Program-made: the position numbers and the translations under genes
Part shown: in pieces, positions 1 to 8,275 of the stretch
How the letters are laid out: every line of letters starts with the position of its first letter
How positions within the stretch are numbered: position 1 is the stretch's first letter
Assembly (NCBI GenBank): GCA_023382595.1
Contig: JAHDWB010000006.1
Coordinates: 90,139-154,138, forward strand
From: Anaerolineales bacterium
Lineage (GTDB): Bacteria > Chloroflexota > Anaerolineae > Anaerolineales > Villigracilaceae
DNA: 64,000 nt
Direction: 5' to 3'
Notes under the pieces: generated by a model
The model's database searches: none
Seen by the model: the letters and a program-made list of their open reading frames with translations, nothing else
What the model was told of the DNA's origin: nothing

Positions 1-599
1 TCGCCCCAGCCGCCGTAGCCCCAGTCGTAGGATTCCTGCATGGCGTTCGCGATGGCTTTGAGATGCTCCGGCGTGAGCGGATCGGCGGTCTGCGGTTTGA
101 CCTGCGCCTGCAAATGGTAACTGACCTTGTCTCCGGTGTTTTCCACTTCGGCGCGGTCGTTCTTCCAGGCGTTGGCAAGCCCGGTCAGCACATCTGTGAA
201 GGCGGGCATGTTGTAGCGCCGCACGGGCGGGAAGTAGGTGCCTGTGTAGAAAGGCTTGAGGTCCGGCGTGAGGAAGACCGACATGGGCCAGCCGCCCGAA
301 CCGGTCATGGCGACGGTTGCCTGCATGTAGATGCCGTCGAGATCGGGGCGCTCTTCGCGGTCAACCTTGATGTTGACGAAATGCTCGTTCATGAGCGCCG
401 CGGTTTCGGGGTTCTCGAAGGATTCGTGTGCCATGACGTGACACCAGTGACAGGCGGCATAGCCGATGCTTAGGAATATCGGCTTGTCTTCGCGCCTGGC
501 TTTTTCCAGCGCCTCCGCGCCCCATGGATACCAGTCCACGGGGTTGTCGGCGTGTTGGAGAAGGTAGGGGGAACTTTCGTTGATCAGTTGGTTGGGCAT
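1..599 (-). CDS. Thioredoxin-fold protein, DUF255/YyaL (SSP411) family, N-terminal part
   Basis: Only the first 199 codons are present; the gene leaves the window at the left edge. The protein opens with [18 protein letters not shown], the hallmark of the DUF255 family, followed by a CHWC redox pair (Cys50, Cys53) in [16 protein letters not shown] and then [11 protein letters not shown] and [16 protein letters not shown], all in the family order. Full-length relatives are about 680 residues, with a glucanase-like (alpha/alpha)6 domain after the thioredoxin fold; that part lies outside. The cellular role of the family is not settled. The ATG at 599 is preceded on the minus strand by a TATAAT box at 635-640. 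It is divergent from the CHAT gene. Confidence 0.93.
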   Translation of the reverse strand, partial: MPNQLINESSPYLLQHADNPVDWYPWGAEALEKARREDKPIFLSIGYAACHWCHVMAHESFENPETAALMNEHFVNIKVDREERPDLDGIYMQATVAMTGSGGWPMSVFLTPDLKPFYTGTYFPPVRRYNMPAFTDVLTGLANAWKNDRAEVENTGDKVSYHLQAQVKPQTADPLTPEHLKAIANAMQESYDWGYGGWG

Positions 600-712
600 G
601 GGTGCCTTTGTAGTAGAAAACGAACTTGCAACCGATTATAGCTCATGCAAATAAACGGTTACTGATAATTTTGAGGCAAAATTTATGTTGGGCGTTATTG
701 CATATTCCGCGC

Positions 713-741
713 TTGTAATTTTGCCTGTTTTCCCCTACACT
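713..741 (+). promoter_or_regulatory. Possible promoter of the CHAT-hydrolase gene
   Basis: TTGTAA at 713-718 and TACACT at 736-741 are separated by 17 bases, about 100 bases before the ATG at 840. A clear AAGGAG ribosome site is at 829-834. The boxes are only moderately like the sigma-70 consensus. Confidence 0.35.
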
Positions 742-839
742 AATACCATCCGTCCATAATACATCCTGCTTCATCATTTGGCTGGCAGTCAGCCCCGTTG
801 CTATGAATCCGCGGCGGGCAGGCACGAAAAGGAGACGCA

Positions 840-3800
840 ATGACGACCCTAAAAGTATTCGGACACCGCGACGAAAGCCTGAAGAACGTCCACTTCGGCG
901 AACACCTGCCCAACTTCTCGGTCTCCGAGGCGGTGCAGTTCTCGAACGACCGCGCCTCCTCCAGCGAACAACTGCTGAAGGGCTTGAAAAAGAGCGACGT
1001 GGTCGAACTGATCTACGAAGGCGACCTCCACCGCTGGGTCACAGTGGAGGAGTTGGAACGGGAGTTCAAGTATCAACTGTCGCGCGGGGAGGAAGCGGAT
1101 GTGCTCGAGATCCCCGCCCAACTGCCCAGCGGCGAGACCTCGCGCGGCGCGCTGACGTGGACGCTCAAGGCATTGCGCGTCCTGAAGTTCGATCCGGTCA
1201 AAGCCGCCGCCGGGAAATTTGCCGAATTCTGGGACGGCAGGATCATGCCCAAGCCGGGTCTGTTCCGCTTCGACAAGGGCTTCGATGCACCCAGAGCAGA
1301 CATCAAACAGCTTAAACTAAAGGATAAGAAGAAAGCGCTCCTGCTCTTTATTCACGGCACGTTTTCGAGCACGTCCGGCGGCTTCGGCGCTTTCCATCCC
1401 GAGGTCTGGGCGGCGCTGCAAGGCGCGTACGGCGAACGCATCTTCGGCTACGACCACAAGACGCTTTCGCTCAGCCCGGTCGAGAACGCGCTCGATCTGG
1501 TCAAGCGGCTGCCGGTGGGGGCGAACCTGCATCTGGTCACACACTCGCGCGGCGGATTGGTGGGTGAACTGCTCAGCCGCGGCGGGCGGAAGGGGGCGCC
1601 CCCGTTCGATGCCGACGACCTGAAGCTGGTGTCTGCGAACCCGCTCACTGCCGCGTCTTTGAAGGAACTCTCCGACCTGCTGGCGAAGAAAAGAATCACC
1701 GTCGAGCGCTTTGTGCGGGTTGCCTGTCCGGCGCGCGGCACGGCGCTGGCTTCCAAGAAACTCGACCGCTGGCTGGAGGTCATGATCAACGTGATCGGCA
1801 AACTGCTGCCCCCGGGCGCGGCGCAGACCTACAGCGTCATCACCGACCTGCTGTTGGATTTCAAGAAGCAAGCCGCCGACCCGGAGGCGATGCCCGGTCT
1901 GGCTTCGATGACGCCTGAGTCGGATTTCATCAAGCTGATCAACCGCCCGGACGTGGAACTCGACGTTGACCTGAGCGTGATCGCCGGGGATATCGAAAAG
2001 AATGACGTGGTGGGCAGGCTGGCGGTCTTCTTTACCGATCTTTTCTATTCCGAAGAGCACGATCTGGTGGTGCAAACGCCCGCCATGTACGGCGGACCGA
2101 CGCGCAAGGGCGGGCGCTACTTCTTCTATAAGGGTCCCGGCGTGCATCATTCCAGTTACTTCTCGAACAAACGCACAGCGGAGGTCGTCCGCGAGGCGTT
2201 GACGAACCCCAAGCCCGACAAACTGGAAGCGAAGGGCTTCCGTCCGCTCAAGGAGGCATACCTGAGCGCCGTCCCGGAACTTGAACTCGGCGCGCGTTCC
2301 TTTCAGAAACGGGCGAACTTGTCCCAGCCGGTGGTGTATGTGCTGCCGGGCATCATGGGCACGCATCTTGCCGAGGGGGGCAGCCGCATCTGGTTGAACG
2401 TGCTCGAGCTGGCGCAGGGCAGGATCGCCAACCTGCAGATCACCAGCCGCAAGGTCCAGCCGCAGGCGCTGGTGGCGCTCGCCTACGCCAATTTGGTGGA
2501 TTATCTGAGCGCGACGCACGAGGTGATCCCCTTCCCGTACGATTGGCGGCTCTCGATCGTGGACGAGTCCAACCGCTTCGCCGACGCGCTGGAAGCGAAA
2601 CTCAAAGAGACGGATCAGCCCATCCGCATCCTTGCCCACTCGATGGGCGGGCTGGTGACGCGCGCGATGATCGCCCAGCGTCCCAAGCTGTGGGAGCAGG
2701 TCAGCAAACGGGACGGCTCGCGCTTCATCATGCTGGGCACGCCCAACCGCGGCTCCTACCAGATCCCGCGCCTGATCGTCGGGCAGGAAAAGACCTTCCG
2801 TATGCTCGCCATGCTGGACGTCAAGAACTCGGTCCGGCAGTTGTTGGATGTCATCGTGCGCTTCCCCGGCGTTCTGCAGCTTCTGCCGATCGGCGCGGAC
2901 GGGGCGCTCGATTTCCTCGATGCCGCCGCCTGGGAGAAACTCCCCAACGCGGGCGGGAAGTGGGTCAAGCCGCGCGCCGAAGATCTGGCGCAGGCGCGTG
3001 CCTTCCATGAACTGCTGGAGGCGGGCAGGAAGAACCTGCAGGACTGGAGCAAGATCCTGTATGTTGCCGGGTACGGGCGCGGCGCGGCGGTCTCGGTTGA
3101 GCTTGCCGGGAAAAAGGAAGCCGTCTTCGTCGGCACCAATCAGGGCGATGGGACGGTTCCGTGGGAGTCGGGCATCCTGCCGGAGTTCGGTCAGGACCGC
3201 ACCTACTATATGGAAGCGCCGCACGGTGACCTGGCAAATCACAAACCGTCCTTTGCGGCGATCTACGACCTGTTGAATGAAGGCGCGACGACGCGCCTCT
3301 CGAAGACCCCGCCGCGCTACGACCGCAGTGAGGAGGAACGCTATCCGCTGCGCGATGAAAGCGTGGAGATCTACCCGTCCCAGTTGGACTTGGAAACGGC
3401 AGTGCTTGGCGCGTCCCCGCTGCGCCAGCAGGAGCCCGCTGTGCGGCCTGTCAAGGTCTCGGTCGTGCACGGCAATCTCTCGTTCTGCAGTGACCCGGTG
3501 GCGGTCGGGCATTACGAAGGTGACGGTCTGTACAGCGCCGAGAAAGCGCTCGATCACCACCTGAACGGACGCCTGTCCGACCGGCTGCAATTGGGCAGGT
3601 ATCCGGGTCCCGAAGGCACGGCGGACGTTGTCCTGAACGAGGACGGCAGGAAACCCGGCGGTGCGATCATCGTCGGGCTTGGGAAAGCCGGTGAGTTGTC
3701 GCCGCATAAATTGACAAGTTCCTTTGCCAATGCCCTGCGCGAGTTTGGTATAAAAGCGGTCGAGAACGATCTGGTCGGGGAGGATGGGGAATTGAAGATC

Positions 3801-6179
3801 TCCACCCTGCTGATCGGCACGGGCGGCAATGGGCTTTCGGTGATGAATTCGGTGGATGCGATCCTTTCGGCGGTCTTGCAGGCGAACCGGAGCTTTTCGC
3901 AGATCGTCGTCGCCGACCAGGGCACGTCCCGCTATCGGTACAACATCCGCATCACCGAGGTACAGTTCGTCGAACTGTTCAAGGATCAGGCGATCCTGGC
4001 GGTCAAGGCGTTGGGCTCGCTGCCGGAGAATGAGGCGTTTCAGGTCAACCGCAAATTGCAGAAATTGCAGGGCGGCTGGAAGCGCGCTGCCTATGAGGAA
4101 CCGGCAGGCTGGTGGAAGCGCATCTACATCCGTGCCGAGGAGAAGGACGGCGCGCCCCTGATCTTTTCCGTGCCGACCGACCGGGCGCGGTCGGAGGATT
4201 CACGCCTGACCATCCAGCGTCCCAGCCTGGAACGCCTGATCGAACAGGCGGTACGCTTCCCCAACTGGGATCAGAACCTTGCGTCGTCCCTGTTCGAGTT
4301 GACCATCCCGAACCGCATCAAAGGTTCCTTCAAGGACATGCAAAGCTCGCTCTTCGTGGTGGACAAGGAAGCCGCGCGCTATCCGTGGGAGTTGATGTAC
4401 GACCGCCGCTCCGGCGAAGACCTGCCGCTCGTCATCCAGATGGGGATGATCCGCCAGTTCAGCACCTTCAATTTTCAGGAGCGGGTGGTGGATGTCCGCA
4501 ATAAAAAGGTCATGGTCATCGGCAACCCGGCGGACGCGCCCGAAGGGTTCTCGAACCTGCCCGGGGCGGAGCAGGAGGCGCATCAGGTCGCCTCCAAGCT
4601 GGAGGAATTCGGCTTCGAGGTCCAGCGCGCGATCCATGCCGACCCCGGCTACATCATGAACCATCTGTTCTCAAGGGATTACCGCGTCCTGCATCTGGCG
4701 GGGCATGGCGTGTACCGCTATACCTATAAGAGGTCGGGTAATGCCAAAGCGGAGGAATATACCGGCATGGTGCTCGGCGACGGCATCTTCCTGACCGCCA
4801 ATGAGATCAAACAGAAGATGAACATCCCGGAACTGGTGTTCATCAACTGCTGTCACTTGGGCAAGTTCTCGTCGCCGGAAGAGGACCGGGACCCGCGCTA
4901 CGCCTTCAACGATTTTGCCGCCAGCCTGTCCGAGGAGTTGATCAACATGGGAGTCAAGGCGGTCGTTGCCGCCGGGTGGGCTGTTGACGATGCCGCGGCG
5001 TTGACCTTCGCTGAGGTCTTTTACGAGCGCATGCTCAAAGGGGATTATTTCGGGGATGCGGTCAAGGCGGCGCGCGTGGAGACCTACCGCCTGCACAAGG
5101 ACAGGACCAATACCTGGGGCGCCTATCAATGTTATGGTGACCCGACCTATCGTCTGGTCTTGAGTTTGGGCGGCGGGGGCGGCGGCAGGGACAGGTTTGT
5201 CGATATCGATGAGGCGGTCATCAAGGTCAACCAGATCTACGAACTGGCAAAGACCGCGTCCGCGCAGGGCATCGGGAAGATCGTGGGTGATCTGCGGTCT
5301 GTGCTGGCGGAGATCGCAGACAAGAACGGCGAGTGGATGGATGACGCTGTCCTGCTGAATGCATTGGGCGAGGCGTTTGCCGAAGCATTCCTGTTCGAGG
5401 AGGCGGTCGGTTTTTACGACCGTGCCATCGCGAACGGGAAGTCCGGCGCTCCCATCAAGGCGTTGGAACAGCGCGCGAACTGCATCATCCGTCTGGCGGT
5501 GCAGGAGTTCGAGAACGACCCCGCGAACTACGCTTCTTCGAAGACAAAGATCGAGGATCAGATCGAACGCCTGAACCAGTTGATGCGGACGGTCGGCGAG
5601 ACGACCGAGCGTCTGTCCCTGATCGGGAGCGGATACAAACGGCTGGCGCTGGTGTTGGCGGACAGGGCTCCGGCGGCGTGTACGTCCGCGCTGAAAAAGA
5701 TGGAATCCGCCTACAAGAAAGCCTGGGGAGGAAAAGATGGCGAAGCCTATCCGCTGAAGAATTATCTCGCCGCGCTCATCTTGCAGATGCTGCGGAGCGG
5801 CACCCGCTCAAAGCGCAAACTTGCCGATATCGGAGCGCAGATCGATGCCGTTCAGAAGATGGCGGTACAGAATCAGCGGACATCCCCCGACGACTTCTGG
5901 GCAAATGTCGGCGTGACGGAGGCGAAACTGGTGCGGCATCTCCATGCCCACCTGGGCGGCAGGAAGAACGCCTTTAGTGAAAAGGTCCATGATGAGCTTG
6001 TCAGGGAGTATAAGAACGCCTGGGCGCAGTACGGCTCGGTGCGCGAACTCAATTCGATCCTTGAGCATTACATATTCCTGGCGGCTGTGCTCAGGAATAT
6101 CAAAGCGCACGAGGACCCGTGTCGTGTGCTCGAAAAGATCGCTCATTCGCTGCGATCCATAGATGAAGGAGTAAATTGA
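840..6179 (+). CDS. Giant multidomain protein: two alpha/beta-hydrolase domains, M17-N-like segment, CHAT protease, helical repeat tail
   Basis: 1779 residues. Domain 1 (about 165-460) is a lipase-like hydrolase with an oxyanion strand LLLFIHGTFSS and nucleophile elbow THSRGG (Ser236). Domain 2 (about 495-815) resembles LCAT-type acyltransferases: VLPGIMGTHLAEGG, elbow AHSMGG (Ser601), likely Asp770 in GDGTVPW and His795. Residues 870-1060 contain GGAIIVGLGKAGELSPHKL, reminiscent of the N-terminal domain of M17 aminopeptidases. A CHAT caspase-like domain (about 1160-1445) has its catalytic dyad visible: His1289 in HLAGHG and Cys1338 in FINCCHLG. The tail (1450-1779) is helical with one TPR-like unit. 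No signal peptide, so probably cytoplasmic. The stop shares its last base with the next ATG, so a lipoprotein is translationally coupled. The assignment of each catalytic residue is by motif only; substrate and trigger are unknown. Confidence 0.9.
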   Translation: MTTLKVFGHRDESLKNVHFGEHLPNFSVSEAVQFSNDRASSSEQLLKGLKKSDVVELIYEGDLHRWVTVEELEREFKYQLSRGEEADVLEIPAQLPSGETSRGALTWTLKALRVLKFDPVKAAAGKFAEFWDGRIMPKPGLFRFDKGFDAPRADIKQLKLKDKKKALLLFIHGTFSSTSGGFGAFHPEVWAALQGAYGERIFGYDHKTLSLSPVENALDLVKRLPVGANLHLVTHSRGGLVGELLSRGGRKGAPPFDADDLKLVSANPLTAASLKELSDLLAKKRITVERFVRVACPARGTALASKKLDRWLEVMINVIGKLLPPGAAQTYSVITDLLLDFKKQAADPEAMPGLASMTPESDFIKLINRPDVELDVDLSVIAGDIEKNDVVGRLAVFFTDLFYSEEHDLVVQTPAMYGGPTRKGGRYFFYKGPGVHHSSYFSNKRTAEVVREALTNPKPDKLEAKGFRPLKEAYLSAVPELELGARSFQKRANLSQPVVYVLPGIMGTHLAEGGSRIWLNVLELAQGRIANLQITSRKVQPQALVALAYANLVDYLSATHEVIPFPYDWRLSIVDESNRFADALEAKLKETDQPIRILAHSMGGLVTRAMIAQRPKLWEQVSKRDGSRFIMLGTPNRGSYQIPRLIVGQEKTFRMLAMLDVKNSVRQLLDVIVRFPGVLQLLPIGADGALDFLDAAAWEKLPNAGGKWVKPRAEDLAQARAFHELLEAGRKNLQDWSKILYVAGYGRGAAVSVELAGKKEAVFVGTNQGDGTVPWESGILPEFGQDRTYYMEAPHGDLANHKPSFAAIYDLLNEGATTRLSKTPPRYDRSEEERYPLRDESVEIYPSQLDLETAVLGASPLRQQEPAVRPVKVSVVHGNLSFCSDPVAVGHYEGDGLYSAEKALDHHLNGRLSDRLQLGRYPGPEGTADVVLNEDGRKPGGAIIVGLGKAGELSPHKLTSSFANALREFGIKAVENDLVGEDGELKISTLLIGTGGNGLSVMNSVDAILSAVLQANRSFSQIVVADQGTSRYRYNIRITEVQFVELFKDQAILAVKALGSLPENEAFQVNRKLQKLQGGWKRAAYEEPAGWWKRIYIRAEEKDGAPLIFSVPTDRARSEDSRLTIQRPSLERLIEQAVRFPNWDQNLASSLFELTIPNRIKGSFKDMQSSLFVVDKEAARYPWELMYDRRSGEDLPLVIQMGMIRQFSTFNFQERVVDVRNKKVMVIGNPADAPEGFSNLPGAEQEAHQVASKLEEFGFEVQRAIHADPGYIMNHLFSRDYRVLHLAGHGVYRYTYKRSGNAKAEEYTGMVLGDGIFLTANEIKQKMNIPELVFINCCHLGKFSSPEEDRDPRYAFNDFAASLSEELINMGVKAVVAAGWAVDDAAALTFAEVFYERMLKGDYFGDAVKAARVETYRLHKDRTNTWGAYQCYGDPTYRLVLSLGGGGGGRDRFVDIDEAVIKVNQIYELAKTASAQGIGKIVGDLRSVLAEIADKNGEWMDDAVLLNALGEAFAEAFLFEEAVGFYDRAIANGKSGAPIKALEQRANCIIRLAVQEFENDPANYASSKTKIEDQIERLNQLMRTVGETTERLSLIGSGYKRLALVLADRAPAACTSALKKMESAYKKAWGGKDGEAYPLKNYLAALILQMLRSGTRSKRKLADIGAQIDAVQKMAVQNQRTSPDDFWANVGVTEAKLVRHLHAHLGGRKNAFSEKVHDELVREYKNAWAQYGSVRELNSILEHYIFLAAVLRNIKAHEDPCRVLEKIAHSLRSIDEGVN

Positions 6180-6622
6180 TGATGTTTCATAATTCTGTTG
6201 CAAAGACCAGACTTGGTCTGTTGGTGCTGGTCGTGTCCCTGTTCAGTCTGTTGATCGGATGTGCTCCCAGTGAGACCGTGCTCGCCGGTGAAGAAAGGGA
6301 TGCCGTCCTCGCGTTCAGTGAAGCAAAAACTGACAATTTGCTGGAAGGCATGAATGCCAACGATTACGCCGCATTTTCACGGGATTTCGACCAGGCGATG
6401 CTGGACGCCATTTCGCAGTCCGATTTTGCCAGTTTCAAGCAGGACCGGGATGCCAAGCTGGGGTTGTATGTGTCCCGTCAGGTGAACCGCGTGGTGCAGA
6501 GCGGCGACTTCTACGCTGTCGTCTACGATGCGGTCTTCGAACAGGATGATGCGGTCACGGTGCGGGTGGTGTTCCGCGTGGCTGAGCCGCACGAAGTTAG
6601 CGGGCTGTGGTTCAATAAGTAA
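6179..6622 (+). CDS. DUF3887-like lipoprotein, copy 1
   Basis: 147 residues. A signal peptide ends in the lipobox LLIGC, so the mature protein should be a lipid-anchored extracytoplasmic protein. The rest matches DUF3887: NANDYAAFSRDFD near the start and VFRVAEPHEVSGLWF at the end. The first in-frame ATG (6179) overlaps the CHAT gene stop (TGATG), with GAAGGAG about eight bases upstream, so it is probably translated by coupling. It is nearly identical to the gene at 6822-7307 but lacks that gene's 12-residue N-terminal extension; the homology begins right after the CHAT stop, as if a duplicate had been placed there. Function unknown; DUF3887 domains resemble NTF2-like folds. Confidence 0.88.
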   Translation: MMFHNSVAKTRLGLLVLVVSLFSLLIGCAPSETVLAGEERDAVLAFSEAKTDNLLEGMNANDYAAFSRDFDQAMLDAISQSDFASFKQDRDAKLGLYVSRQVNRVVQSGDFYAVVYDAVFEQDDAVTVRVVFRVAEPHEVSGLWFNK

Positions 6623-6821
6623 CCCTTGATATATATGAGAAGCACAACTTTACTCGATTAGCCCTATTTCTTTCACCTATTTTTGGCGAAGGAAGGACCT
6701 ATCGAAGGGTGCTTCTCTAATTAATCCAACTTTTGATTGATTAATAGATCCGCCCTTCTCTTGATGACACCCTGGTAAAAGTATTCTACACTTCCTTCAT
6801 CAAATCTACATGGAGGTAGAA

Positions 6822-7307
6822 ATGAATACTGCAACTAATGAAAGAAGCGCCGTTTGGCGAAGGATCTCGTCTCATAATTCTATTGCAAAGGCCAGACTTG
6901 GTCTGTTGGTGCTGGGCGTGTTCCTGTTCAGTCTGTTGATCGGATGTGCTCCAAGTGAGACCGTACTCGCCGGTGAAGAAAGAGATGCTGTCCTTGCCTT
7001 CAGCGAGGCAAAGACGGATAACTTGCTTGAAGGCATGAACGCCGGCGACTACGCCGCATTTTCACGGGATTTCGACCAGACGATGCTGGATGTCATTGCG
7101 CAGTCCGATTTTGCCGGTTTCAAGCAGGACCGGGATGCCAAGTTGGGGTTGTATGTTTCGCGTCAGGTGAACCGCGTGGTGCAGGGCGGCGACTTCTATG
7201 CCGTCATCTACGATGCGGTCTTCGAGCAGGATGATGCGGTCACGGTGCGGGTGGTGTTCCGCATGGCTGAGCCGCACGAAGTCAGCGGGCTGTGGTTCAA
7301 TAAGTGA
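6822..7307 (+). CDS. DUF3887-like lipoprotein, copy 2
   Basis: 161 residues from the ATG at 6822. This start is chosen because GGAGGT at 6812-6817 is ideally spaced for it and would overlap the alternative ATG at 6810. Same architecture as copy 1: basic N-terminus, hydrophobic stretch, lipobox LLIGC, DUF3887 domain ending VSGLWFNK. Differences from copy 1 are scattered conservative substitutions (for example VDVIAQ for LDAISQ), which points to recent duplication. It has its own leader of about 200 bases containing the inverted repeat ATTAATC...GATTAAT, so it is probably expressed separately from the CHAT gene. Confidence 0.87.
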   Translation: MNTATNERSAVWRRISSHNSIAKARLGLLVLGVFLFSLLIGCAPSETVLAGEERDAVLAFSEAKTDNLLEGMNAGDYAAFSRDFDQTMLDVIAQSDFAGFKQDRDAKLGLYVSRQVNRVVQGGDFYAVIYDAVFEQDDAVTVRVVFRMAEPHEVSGLWFNK

Positions 7308-7314
7308 CCCGTGA

Positions 7315-7320
7315 TATAAT
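7315..7320 (+). promoter_or_regulatory. -10 box upstream of carD
   Basis: A perfect TATAAT lies eight bases after the lipoprotein stop and about 90 bases before the carD ATG. The -35 region is weak. Transcription starting near 7327 would cross the terminator-like hairpin at 7356-7388 before reaching carD. Confidence 0.5.
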
Positions 7321-7355
7321 CATTTCATCACTCACAGGATCGACGAGTTCCAACT

Positions 7356-7388
7356 GCCAGTCCTTTTGCAGGGCTGGCGGTTTTTTTT
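7356..7388 (+). terminator. Intrinsic terminator or attenuator in the carD leader
   Basis: GCCAGTCC (7356-7363) pairs with GGGCTGGC (7371-7378) with one G-U pair and a seven-base loop, followed by GG and eight Ts (7381-7388). It could end lipoprotein transcription, but it also lies between the TATAAT at 7315 and the carD start at 7411. Confidence 0.7.
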
Positions 7389-7410
7389 CCAACCAACCGA
7401 GGAGGCTGTA

Positions 7411-7890
7411 ATGGAATTCCAATCGGGCGACAATGTTGTCCACTGCACGCATGGACTTGGACAGGTGCTTGCCATCGAAGAACGCACGTTCTTCGACAAG
7501 ATCACGTTTTACTACATGGTCCAGATGAAGGATTTGACGATCTGGATCCCCGCCGACGACAATCTTAAGAACCGTCTGCGCCGCCCGACCAGCGCGGCGG
7601 GGTTTGATAAACTGCTCTCCGTTCTCTCCAGCCGCGCTGAAGAACTTCCGGGTGACCGCAGGCTGCGCGCCGCCCATTTGCACGAGCGGCTTGAAGACGG
7701 CAAGGCAGAGTCGGTTTGCAAGGTGATCCGCGACCTGACCGGGTATCGAAAAAACCATTCCTGGAGCGAATCGGACGGGGCTGTGATGCGGCGCGCGGAA
7801 AAGGCATTGATCAGTGAATGGTGCTTTGTACATTCCATTACGCCGCTCGAGGCGGAAAAAAAGTTGCACCATTTGCTGTCTGGAAAGTAA
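7411..7890 (+). CDS. carD: CarD/CdnL-like transcription regulator
   Basis: 159 residues. The N-terminal 60 residues form a Tudor-like RNA polymerase interaction domain (EFQSGDNVVHCTHGLGQVLAIEE, with the VVHxxHGxG core, then IPADDNLKNRLRRP). The C-terminal half is helical (LLSVLSSRAEELPGDRR, SEKRAEKAL-like turns). CarD-family proteins bind the RNA polymerase beta subunit and stabilise open promoter complexes. The ATG at 7411 follows GAGGAGG at 7399-7405; upstream in-frame codons run through the terminator hairpin and are not credible. Convergent with pspC. Confidence 0.88.
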   Translation: MEFQSGDNVVHCTHGLGQVLAIEERTFFDKITFYYMVQMKDLTIWIPADDNLKNRLRRPTSAAGFDKLLSVLSSRAEELPGDRRLRAAHLHERLEDGKAESVCKVIRDLTGYRKNHSWSESDGAVMRRAEKALISEWCFVHSITPLEAEKKLHHLLSGK

Positions 7891-7910
7891 TGGAGCGGAC
7901 GACCTTTTTA

Positions 7911-7945
7911 ACGCCAACAGCCGCCTGAAAGGCGGCTGTTGGCGT
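7911..7945. terminator. Perfect 15-bp hairpin between convergent carD and pspC
   Basis: ACGCCAACAGCCGCC (7911-7925) and its exact complement (7931-7945) flank a TGAAA loop. The position between two converging 3' ends suggests a bidirectional terminator, although the flanking tracts are T-rich on the left and A-rich on the right of the + strand, opposite to the canonical order. Confidence 0.6.
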
Positions 7946-7964
7946 CTTGCTAAAAAAACCGGAC

Positions 7965-8159
7965 CTAGTCCGACGGGATCATGATCATCGCGATCAGGTA
8001 GATCAGGATGCCCGGCACGCCGCCCGGGATGAGTGCGATGATGAGCGCGAGGCGGAACCAGAAGGAACTGATGCCGAAGAACTCGGCGAGTCCGCCGCAC
8101 ACGCCCGCCACGATGCGGTTCTTTTTTGATCTGCGTAAAGCCTGTCGTTGTACAGTCAT
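7965..8159 (-). CDS. PspC-domain membrane protein
   Basis: 64 residues. RSKKNRIVAGVCGGLAEFFG is the conserved PspC opening, followed by one hydrophobic segment (LALIIALIPGGVPGILIYLIAMI) and a PSD tail. It is just the PspC domain, as in many Gram-positive and Chloroflexota stand-alone versions linked to envelope stress. AAAGGAG lies seven bases before the ATG. The divergent neighbour is at 8276. Confidence 0.92.
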   Translation of the reverse strand: MTVQRQALRRSKKNRIVAGVCGGLAEFFGISSFWFRLALIIALIPGGVPGILIYLIAMIMIPSD

Positions 8160-8232
8160 GGCTGTCTCCTTTCGTTACTTAAGGACGTATACGCGGCAGG
8201 CTGGGAAAAGTCGCAAAAACTGCTGTCGGGTG

Positions 8233-8238
8233 TATAAT
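8233..8238 (+). promoter_or_regulatory. -10 box for the YgjV-like gene
   Basis: TATAAT preceded by TG two bases upstream (extended -10), 38 bases before the ATG at 8276. The -35 match is poor. Confidence 0.5.
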
Positions 8239-8275
8239 GCCCCGCTTGAAATTTCTTTGACAGGAAGTGAACGAA

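Noticed and set aside
1317..3707. 796-codon open frame on the minus strand
   Set aside because: Lies wholly antisense to the CHAT-hydrolase gene; Arg/Gln/His-rich composition typical of a shadow frame in GC-rich DNA, no ribosome site.
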